A DNA stretch of 8,927 bases from the NCBI GenBank assembly GCA_027023175.1, contig JALVWW010000223.1:1-8927 (forward strand), given 5' to 3'. Positions 1 to 6,388 of the stretch are shown here, piece after piece (positions within the stretch are counted from its first letter, which is position 1; each line of letters opens with the position of its first letter). The notes under the pieces were generated by a model. The model searched no databases. It worked only from the letters and a program-made list of their open reading frames with translations, and was not told the DNA's origin. The stretch comes from Campylobacterales bacterium (GTDB lineage Bacteria; Campylobacterota; Campylobacteria; Campylobacterales; JALSKU01). A program made the position numbers and the translations under genes.

Positions 1-57
1 GATAGCTGATTGTCTGAAATCTTCAGGATATGCGTTTCTCTTTCCTCCTCTTGGCAT
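1..57 (-). CDS. IS3-type transposase OrfA, N-terminal fragment
   Basis: The ATG at 57-55 opens a frame that runs off the window and reads MPRGGKRNAYPEDFRQSAI. The pattern of a basic start followed by Y-x-x-[ED]-F-[RK]-x-x-A is the usual beginning of IS3-family OrfA, just before its helix-turn-helix. It is read in a different frame from the hydrolase tail that overlaps it. Only 19 codons are visible, so the family assignment rests on this short match, on the TG-type end at 126 and on the good ribosome-binding site. OrfA would bind the element's inverted repeats as part of the OrfAB transposase. Confidence 0.65.
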   Translation of the reverse strand, partial: MPRGGKRNAYPEDFRQSAI

Positions 58-1009
58 ACAATTCTCCTTCTTTATTTTGTGTTATTTTAGTAGAATTTCT
101 TTGTACCATATATTGTAGCCAGATCATATAACGATGTAACGCTATAAAATCTATGTTACCCTTCGTACTTTGAAAAAGCCTTCTCCACCACTTTATCTTA
201 ATTTTACTTTTTTGTTGTTGCAAAAGTTGTCTTGACACTTTCATTCTTTTAGTTCCATAATATATATTTTGCACGATATTCTGATTATTTTTCGTTAATC
301 TATCTATCATTGCAATACCATCAATATGAAATGGGCCATTAGCTCCTAACTTAATGGTAGGATCGACTGCTTTCATTTTTTTTGCAAACAAATTAAATGC
401 TTTTGCATATTCTTTTGCTGTTAACGGATACCTGGTCTGTATCAGGTAAGACTCATTACCTATCTCCCAGTACTTAACATTGTAGTGTTTCTCAATATTG
501 GCATACCTAACCCATGCCGCAGCAACATCTGCAGCTTTTTCCAAATCTCCCGTTACAAAACCATTTTCAAGGTTTACGACAATCAACGGTTCTGAACCCA
601 ATGCCTTCTGTAGTTGCATAAATTCATCAAAATCCATTCTCTTTTTGGCATCATCAGGACTTTTTGATGTTGGCCATCGCTTAGGATCGTTAAGTGTATT
701 AGTACGCCAATCGTAATTGTCAGCAACTTCTCCACCAGGAAAACGCATAGTCTGTATTTTCAATTTCTTCAAGTTGTCCAAATACCCTGGCCGCTCCCTG
801 CGTTGATCTGTTTCAACCCAGTAAAGGGCATTCGCCCCCATAAGCATGCTGCCATTATGACTCCGTGGCAGGATGATACTTACACTTTTATTATTCTCAG
901 CTGTCCTTGAAGTCAGAATTGTTTTATGAGCATTTTGCATATACATATCTACACTCTGCCCTCCACCGCCTAAAAGAAGCACGCAAATGGCTGGAATGAT
1001 TGATTTCAT
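23..1009 (-). CDS. IS-truncated alpha-L-arabinofuranosidase-like glycoside hydrolase (probable pseudogene)
   Basis: The open frame gives 328 aa, but only about residues 1-294 look native. Residues 1-17 (MKSIIPAICVLLLGGGG) form a signal peptide or N-terminal anchor, so the product should be exported. There is no clear lipobox at Cys9. Family signatures follow: MRFPGGEVADNYDW at 88-101 and KYWEIGNES at 179-187, where E186 is the expected acid/base of clan GH-A, GH51-type. LHRY at 291-294 fits the conserved His-x-Tyr strand. The catalytic nucleophile lies further on in GH51 enzymes and is missing. The last 34 residues (from MIWLQY) are lysine/glutamine-rich and unlike the family; they come from the IS end starting near 126. 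The start overlaps the previous stop as ATGA, with GGAT about 9 bases upstream. Substrate could be another furanoside or a glycan made by this operon. Almost certainly inactive as it stands. A GH39- or GH79-type assignment is less likely. Confidence 0.8.
   Translation of the reverse strand: MKSIIPAICVLLLGGGGQSVDMYMQNAHKTILTSRTAENNKSVSIILPRSHNGSMLMGANALYWVETDQRRERPGYLDNLKKLKIQTMRFPGGEVADNYDWRTNTLNDPKRWPTSKSPDDAKKRMDFDEFMQLQKALGSEPLIVVNLENGFVTGDLEKAADVAAAWVRYANIEKHYNVKYWEIGNESYLIQTRYPLTAKEYAKAFNLFAKKMKAVDPTIKLGANGPFHIDGIAMIDRLTKNNQNIVQNIYYGTKRMKVSRQLLQQQKSKIKIKWWRRLFQSTKGNIDFIALHRYMIWLQYMVQRNSTKITQNKEGELYAKRRKEKRIS
64..69 (-). promoter_or_regulatory. Strong Shine-Dalgarno site of the transposase OrfA
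   Basis: AAGGAG stands six bases before the ATG at 57. It is the best ribosome-binding site in the window and decides the start of the 19-codon fragment. The genes of the glycan operon, by contrast, mostly depend on overlapping stops and starts. Confidence 0.7.
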
Positions 1010-4000
1010 TGTAGTTTATCCATATAACCTGCTTCAATTAATGAAACTGAACTTTTATATTTTAATGAAATATTTGTATCATACAAAGAAAGATCCGGTG
1101 TATGCTCCAGTTTGCTTAAGTATCGTTTATATTCCTGTGAACCGTTCCAATGCTGTCCACTCTTTATCTGTTCTTGTACTTTACTAAAAAATCTTGAATG
1201 ATATTTAAAGTGCAGCAAGCCAACTTTTATAGGAGCTGGATTATGATTTCCCATAAAATGTATTCCTTCAACAAATCTAAATGTAGGTTTATATTTAAAT
1301 AAGCAAAACTTTTGATTTAGATATGAATGAGTCGGTGCTAAATTATATTCACCAAATACACGAGCCCTCAATCCACCACTAAACACACCTGCATTTGAAA
1401 AAGGACCATATGTATTTTTTTGACTAACATTCATAGTTTTTAGATAATCAAAAAAGTCACATACCTTATAAGGAACATTACCTTCAATATGTGCATCTTT
1501 AATTTTACATTTACTATACATATCCACCATCGGTGCTAAATAAGCATCATATCCATTCGCATCTGCATATGCAGTCAATCTGTTTATTTTAGTTTCTTCA
1601 AAATCATCAAAAACAAACAGTTCATCTGCATCAATTACAAGAATCCACTTTCCGTAGCAAAAATTAGACAAAACTGCTTCCATCCAATTCACACCAAAAC
1701 GAGAATTTTTGTATGCCTGTGTTGTAGCGAACAACGATACATCATACTGTTCTAACATCAACTCAATACTGCCATCATTTGAACCGTTATCAATATAAAT
1801 AAAGTGATCAACGCCAATATTTCTATGATGTTGCAATAAAGCATCTAAATGATATTTCTCATTTTTGCAAACCATAATAGCTACTATTTGTGCGTCTCGT
1901 ATAGCATCTTGTTTTATACTAATACTTTCTACAAATGGCTGTTCACTATATCCACTCGACTCAAAATTAATTATTGGTCTATTTGAAAAGTATTTTTTTT
2001 GCTTTTCTTTATAATATCCCTTATAAAACTCCCAAGCCATATACAAAGACTCATCAAGTTCACAATGAAATACTTTAATACTATTTTTTAAAGACGGATG
2101 AATATTATATTCCCAAAAAGTAGCTTCTATTTTTTCTGTTAATTTTCGATAAACTAATGAAGTGAAGTTTGTTGATACCAAATTGATGTTTCTCGTACTC
2201 AACAGATCCCCTATTAGTTTATCTTCCATAAATGAGTATGAAATCAATGATTTCATACTTGGTTCATTTGCAGCCATAATTAAATTATTTATAGCGAAAC
2301 GACTCAGCATATACCCGGTACTTCCATCAGCATAAATACTTGGCTCAGGAGAAAGGTCAATTTCATTTTGAGCTTTTTGTGTTAAAGACTTTTTTTGATG
2401 CCAAACCCTGTCAGTATCACCTTCGCTTCTTAAATTTTTTCTTCCATAAAAATCTGATTGGAATAATACATCATCGCTAAAATAGGCATCAACATTCAAA
2501 AAACAGTCATCATCAATTTTCAAAAATCGCTCGTATGCAAACTGCTCATATGCAAATCGAAACATCTCCAACGACTTCTGTGGAAGCTTTTCATAAGTAT
2601 CCTCTACAGCAAGGTACATAACATCACCTTCCATATGAGAGATGTCACTTCCACCCACTACAAACACGCAGGGAATCTTCAGATCTTTTGCTCTTTGATG
2701 CCAGGTTTCCCGTATGGCTTTTTGACGGGTATCCATGTATGCCTGACAGCTGTACACCATAACAAGCGTGTATGGGAATACCATTGCTTGCTTCATCAAT
2801 GCTTTTGCATCTTGCAATGGCATATTTTCGTTATCATGAACTTTCAGTATCTCTTTTATTTTCTCTCTACTTTCATAACAAAGATCTTCATTGAAAAATT
2901 CTTGGTAGTCAAGTGATGAATCGCCTTTCTCATCCTCATCAAAAAGCTTTAATGCATACAACCACACTTGTGTATATACAAAAACTGCATCATTTATTTC
3001 TACAAATTTTTCTATAACCTCATTAATATCTATACCGATATTGCCATTTTCCTCTACAATGAGAAGAAGTTCGCTCAGTAACAGCTGCATAAGCCGCAAC
3101 TGTTCCTCGCTAACAGCTGTATCGTCTACAATATATGTATACAGCGCTTTAATAAACGCTTCTTTTTGATCCTCTTCAAGCATGCGTGTTTGCAATGCTT
3201 TTTTGTACCAGTAGTTGTTTTTACTCTCATGTTTCTCTTTTTTGGTATTGTCCACTAGCCTCTTTTCATAGTACGCATAAGCATCTTCATCTTCAAGCTT
3301 GGCAGCAGCCATAAACTTGTCATACTCCCCACCAATTTGCAGCATACCATAAGCCGCACGTTCTGTTAGCTCTCTATCATCTTCGAGATTCAATACATTA
3401 CTGTAAATCTCAAATTTTATCTTTCTAACCAGTTCCGGAGAAAGATATTCAACCGTTTTCAGAATATCAATAAGCTTGTCAACCTTTTCTATGTCCCCTA
3501 TCAGCCTTATGGCCTCTTGTCTCAAATGTTCTATCTTTTTGAGCCACAGTACACTTTCCAAGTCTAAATATTTTTCTGTCAAAAGCTCCTGTTCAAGTGC
3601 TGTTTCACTGTCTAACAGATAATGATACATGTAATGTTTATGTGTATCAAACAAGTTTTCACTTCGGTGCTTTAGCAACACATGCAGATATAACATTGTA
3701 ATTTTTTTCACAAAACTGTCGTGCCAAAGTGATTTTTTATCAAAGATAGGATGCAGCATCTGCATTATCTCTTGCAATAATCCAAAATCTTCACTGGCAT
3801 CAACCTTGGTTTGAACAATCCAGTACAATGCAGAAGTATTCACATACTCAAAAGTATCGAGTTTCAAAACAAAGTTTTTCACTAATCGATTGCGGGTTTT
3901 TCGACTTACACCGAGTGAAAGCAGATATAGGGTTACCAGCAAACTTTCCCATGCTCTGTTTTTTTTCAAAAACCAATCTTGAATTTCTTCTAACTCCAAT

Positions 4001-5301
4001 TTTTTATCATCAGGTAGTATCTCAGCCGGATCTATTTCAAGTTCCCTTAGCTTGTCATACTCCTGTAAAAAAACAAACAAACCTAAAAAACTGAACATTT
4101 TCTCTTTACGTTCTCGTTTCTCAAGTTTCTGCCAGGCAGGGATAATCTCATCAGGATGATTTGCAAGATAGGCAATCTGCCTGTCATCCTCCAATTTACG
4201 TTCAATGGCATATGTATCAAAAAGATCCATACTCCCACTATGCTGTAAAATTTGCCATGCATCAAGTGGGTTGATACTATTAAGAACACGATTTACAATC
4301 TCTGTAAGCGCTTTATTTTGAGTGTCTTTTAGTAATTCGGCAAGTCTAAGTAGTATGTCTTGATGAATAGAAAGATAGTGTATAAAACCCTGTTTTTCAT
4401 CTTCTGATATCGTATGCAAATGCAACAACAAAGAGAGCAAAACTTCTTTCTCATTTTTTAGCGCATTGTCCAGTTTATAGATTTCAAGTTTTTTGAGTAT
4501 CTCTACAATCTGTCCAAACGAGAAGAAACGCTCAATTCCCTTTCCAATTAACGGTACATAATATAAAAAATCATCACCGCTGACTTCCAAAGCAACCTCA
4601 TGCAACCACTCTTGCGTTGAGAAATGGTACTTTTTCGGCAATAATATATTTTCCATCTCTAATTGCAACATTATATTTTCAGGTATATTTTTCTGTTCAA
4701 GAAAAGTCCTAATCATCTCAATAGGAATTTCTATTTCAAAGCCTTTACCGTTGGTATATTGTCCTGCTAACGATACATCAGGCCTCTCAATTGTCGGTGT
4801 AACAGTCCCGATATATTCTCCATCAAGAAGAATATTTACATTGCACAACTCTTTAGCATCTGCCCCAGCCCAACCTTCAATGGAACGACCATGCAGCTTT
4901 TCTATATGCCCATAAATACCATTCGGGAACATAGTCAGGTCTTCAACAAGGGCAATACTTTTTTTTACCCGCGGCCACTCTCTTTTTCCTGAAATTATCT
5001 CATTATAGCCATGACTGCAAAAGTGTTCAAACCCTGATTGGAATGCTCCCTTTGATACGGCTTCCCTTACGTCGCTACACAAATTCAGATATTGCACCTC
5101 ATCAAATGTCTGAAACGAAGAATGAAATTTTCGTTTTCCCTGCCGGATCTCATCCAACCCATAACGCTCCAAATGTTCACGCCCACTTGCAATACGATTT
5201 TCTTTTAACGCTTCGTAAACATCTGTATTCGCTTCCAAATATGATTGTTCATCAAAACCATACAGTGAGACTTTTCCTTTTTTCTTGATAAAACGTAACA
5301 T
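1006..5301 (-). CDS. Giant multidomain protein with GT31-like and GT2_4/GT92-like glycosyltransferase domains
   Basis: About 1431 aa from the preferred ATG; a TTG at 5325 in frame would add eight residues. Numbering is from the ATG. Residues 14-107 carry two NPDV-type repeats (YLEANTDV...GREHLERYG; YLNLCSDV...GFEHFCSHG), like those in the 762-aa neighbour. Residues about 125-235 form a beta-type accessory module (GRSIEGWAGAD, then RPDV, then GKGFEIEIP). Residues about 232-837 are almost wholly helical, acidic and unassigned. Residues about 844-1052 match GT31 beta-1,3-galactosyltransferases: RQKAIRETW (859-867), CVFVVGG, YEKLPQKS, FLKIDDDCFLNVD with the DDD at 930-932, YADGSTGYMLSR (990-1001) and EDKLIG (1026-1031). 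Residues about 1139-1392 resemble the GT2_4/GT92 type: VCKNE, GVDHFIYIDNGSNDGS, VIDADELF with DADE at 1224-1227, and LLHFKYH near 1362-1368. No membrane segment is evident, so it is probably cytoplasmic. The TGA shares four bases (ATGA) with the next start. It probably adds two successive sugars; donors and linkages are not shown. Confidence 0.88.
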   Translation of the reverse strand: MLRFIKKKGKVSLYGFDEQSYLEANTDVYEALKENRIASGREHLERYGLDEIRQGKRKFHSSFQTFDEVQYLNLCSDVREAVSKGAFQSGFEHFCSHGYNEIISGKREWPRVKKSIALVEDLTMFPNGIYGHIEKLHGRSIEGWAGADAKELCNVNILLDGEYIGTVTPTIERPDVSLAGQYTNGKGFEIEIPIEMIRTFLEQKNIPENIMLQLEMENILLPKKYHFSTQEWLHEVALEVSGDDFLYYVPLIGKGIERFFSFGQIVEILKKLEIYKLDNALKNEKEVLLSLLLHLHTISEDEKQGFIHYLSIHQDILLRLAELLKDTQNKALTEIVNRVLNSINPLDAWQILQHSGSMDLFDTYAIERKLEDDRQIAYLANHPDEIIPAWQKLEKRERKEKMFSFLGLFVFLQEYDKLRELEIDPAEILPDDKKLELEEIQDWFLKKNRAWESLLVTLYLLSLGVSRKTRNRLVKNFVLKLDTFEYVNTSALYWIVQTKVDASEDFGLLQEIMQMLHPIFDKKSLWHDSFVKKITMLYLHVLLKHRSENLFDTHKHYMYHYLLDSETALEQELLTEKYLDLESVLWLKKIEHLRQEAIRLIGDIEKVDKLIDILKTVEYLSPELVRKIKFEIYSNVLNLEDDRELTERAAYGMLQIGGEYDKFMAAAKLEDEDAYAYYEKRLVDNTKKEKHESKNNYWYKKALQTRMLEEDQKEAFIKALYTYIVDDTAVSEEQLRLMQLLLSELLLIVEENGNIGIDINEVIEKFVEINDAVFVYTQVWLYALKLFDEDEKGDSSLDYQEFFNEDLCYESREKIKEILKVHDNENMPLQDAKALMKQAMVFPYTLVMVYSCQAYMDTRQKAIRETWHQRAKDLKIPCVFVVGGSDISHMEGDVMYLAVEDTYEKLPQKSLEMFRFAYEQFAYERFLKIDDDCFLNVDAYFSDDVLFQSDFYGRKNLRSEGDTDRVWHQKKSLTQKAQNEIDLSPEPSIYADGSTGYMLSRFAINNLIMAANEPSMKSLISYSFMEDKLIGDLLSTRNINLVSTNFTSLVYRKLTEKIEATFWEYNIHPSLKNSIKVFHCELDESLYMAWEFYKGYYKEKQKKYFSNRPIINFESSGYSEQPFVESISIKQDAIRDAQIVAIMVCKNEKYHLDALLQHHRNIGVDHFIYIDNGSNDGSIELMLEQYDVSLFATTQAYKNSRFGVNWMEAVLSNFCYGKWILVIDADELFVFDDFEETKINRLTAYADANGYDAYLAPMVDMYSKCKIKDAHIEGNVPYKVCDFFDYLKTMNVSQKNTYGPFSNAGVFSGGLRARVFGEYNLAPTHSYLNQKFCLFKYKPTFRFVEGIHFMGNHNPAPIKVGLLHFKYHSRFFSKVQEQIKSGQHWNGSQEYKRYLSKLEHTPDLSLYDTNISLKYKSSVSLIEAGYMDKLQ
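4981..5262 (-). repeat. Two NPDV-type protein repeats encoded at the N-terminus of the giant transferase
   Basis: Two successive units of about 45 residues share the pattern F-D-E-x-x-Y-L-x-x-x-x-D-V-x-x-A ... S-G-x-E-H-x-x-x-x-G-x-x-E-I-x-x-G-K-R. The first unit has YLEANTDV and GREHLERYGLDEIRQGKR. The second has YLNLCSDV and GFEHFCSHGYNEIISGKRE. They are degenerate at the DNA level, so this is a protein repeat, not a recombination-prone DNA repeat. The function of such repeats is not established; they may hold the enzyme near a partner or the membrane. Confidence 0.7.
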
Positions 5302-5307
5302 CAGTTC

Positions 5308-5312
5308 CCTTT
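5308..5312 (-). promoter_or_regulatory. Shine-Dalgarno site supporting the ATG start at 5301
   Basis: The coding strand reads TGAAAGGGAACTGATG. The AAAGG lies six bases before the ATG at 5301-5299 and overlaps the TGA stop of the sulfotransferase gene. The alternative in-frame TTG at 5325 has no purine-rich site upstream (ATTATTGGTGC precedes it). The ATG start also gives an N-terminus (MLRFIKKKGK) similar to that of the 762-aa neighbour (MLKKLLHSFFRKGNK), which supports this choice. Confidence 0.6.
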
Positions 5313-6388
5313 CAATTCTGCTCAAGCACCAATAATGGTTTCAATTTTCGTGTTGCTTCCATAGTCAGACTATTCCCTTTTTTCGTTTCTCGAACCATTG
5401 TTTGTATTGATTTCAATATCGTTACATTATATTCTTTAAGATACATACCTATTTCCTTAATCTTTTTAGCTGACAATCCGGGGTAAGGTTTCAAAGTTTC
5501 ATCATACTTCTGCTGTACAAAAAGAGGAGATCTTTTTCCCGTAAAAAAAGTCTCTGCTACACGCTCATTATAGGGACTGTAAAACTGATATATTCGTTGC
5601 AGCTGTATCGGTGTATATGTCTGATACAGCACGGTAGATTCCTTAAAAACCTTATCAGAATAAGCCTGCAACGCATAATCCAGCATATCATGCAATTGTT
5701 TTGTCCTATTTTCTCTACCCTTTATTAAACGATTGAACCAGAGTTTAAAACGCAGCGCATCTTCATGATATGAGACATTGACTCTTTGTGTTTTCGTAAC
5801 TTTCATATTTTTTGAAGACACTCCCAATACGTTCATAAAATCAAATACAATATTGTTATCAGGAAATTCTTTCATAGCATATTTACGAACGGTCATATTT
5901 GACAAACCGTAAAGCCCTTTCCACTTAAACAGTAACTCAAAGTTGAAAAAAGGATCGTTCTTATTGAGTGCAGCACTTAATGCCTTATTCAAAAAATGTA
6001 TTTGATAATGGCGTTTTACGCTCTGATTATAGTCTGCTCTGATCTGTTCACTCTGTTCACGTATATAAACGATTATCTTTGCATCTGGTACAAGTTCATG
6101 CGCCAATTCTGGGTATCTATAAAAGTTTTCAGAAGATAAAACAAGATTTTTCCCTTTTGCTTGTTTTAAAAATTCATGTAATATTAGCTTTGCTTTCTCT
6201 TTTTTCCCAATACACATTAGGTGAATTAAATAAGCGCCATTTCCACTTGAAATACCATTGGGATCAACAGTATGTTGTGGATACATAAAGCCGTTTTTTT
6301 CTAAATATTCATTGTTATCCAAAAGTGCTTTTTGTATCGCAGAGGTGCCGGTTTTCGGTGTCCCAATATGTAAATAAACTTCAGGCAT
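5312..6388 (-). CDS. Sulfotransferase-family protein (PAPS-dependent, probable glycan sulfotransferase)
   Basis: A 358-aa protein with the two hallmarks of the PAPS sulfotransferase fold. The 5'-phosphosulfate loop is LHIGTPKTGTSAIQKAL at residues 6-22, including the P-K-T-G-T-S core. The 3'-phosphate region is IIVYIREQSEQIRADYNQS at 105-123, with R110 as the likely 3'-phosphate contact. No signal peptide or membrane segment is visible, so it should act in the cytoplasm, where PAPS is available. The family moves a sulfate group from PAPS to a hydroxyl or amine. Within a run of glycosyltransferases the likely acceptor is a sugar of the glycan or its lipid-linked precursor; this is inferred from context. 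The gene overlaps its upstream neighbour by 8 bases. Its TGA lies 10 bases before the preferred ATG of the next gene. The ribosome-binding site is poor (only GGA about 9-11 bases upstream), which suits coupled translation. Length is typical for bacterial members. Confidence 0.87.
   Translation of the reverse strand: MPEVYLHIGTPKTGTSAIQKALLDNNEYLEKNGFMYPQHTVDPNGISSGNGAYLIHLMCIGKKEKAKLILHEFLKQAKGKNLVLSSENFYRYPELAHELVPDAKIIVYIREQSEQIRADYNQSVKRHYQIHFLNKALSAALNKNDPFFNFELLFKWKGLYGLSNMTVRKYAMKEFPDNNIVFDFMNVLGVSSKNMKVTKTQRVNVSYHEDALRFKLWFNRLIKGRENRTKQLHDMLDYALQAYSDKVFKESTVLYQTYTPIQLQRIYQFYSPYNERVAETFFTGKRSPLFVQQKYDETLKPYPGLSAKKIKEIGMYLKEYNVTILKSIQTMVRETKKGNSLTMEATRKLKPLLVLEQN

Larger units (their letters stand above)
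1..126 (-). mobile_element. Left end of an IS3-family-like insertion sequence (continues beyond window)
   Basis: On the coding strand, homology to the hydrolase stops at about 127 and is followed by TGATCTGGCTACAATATATG. IS3-family ends begin with 5'-TG, and this stretch resembles my recollection of the IS3 left end (TGATCT, then a CAATA-x-TGG-type segment). After about 70 bases comes a strong ribosome-binding site and the start of a transposase OrfA. That spacing is normal for IS3 elements. The right end and the target duplication are outside the window, so the exact boundary at 126 is an inference; it could shift by a few bases. Confidence 0.68.

Noticed and set aside
85..130. Simple frameshift as the cause of the odd hydrolase C-terminus
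   Set aside because: The neighbouring frame reads only about 13 codons (YDLATIYGTKKFY) and then stops, without the expected nucleophile strand. The TG-type end, ribosome-binding site and OrfA start explain the break better.
2635..2916. Plus-strand open frame of 93 codons and several similar short plus-strand frames
   Set aside because: All are antisense to strongly supported coding sequence with clear protein motifs, and none has a family signature or separate promoter.
6040..6062. Short direct repeat TGTTCACTCTGTTCAC
   Set aside because: It encodes the two similar Glu-Gln-Ser/Glu-Gln segments of the sulfotransferase 3'-phosphate region; it is too short and within a conserved motif.
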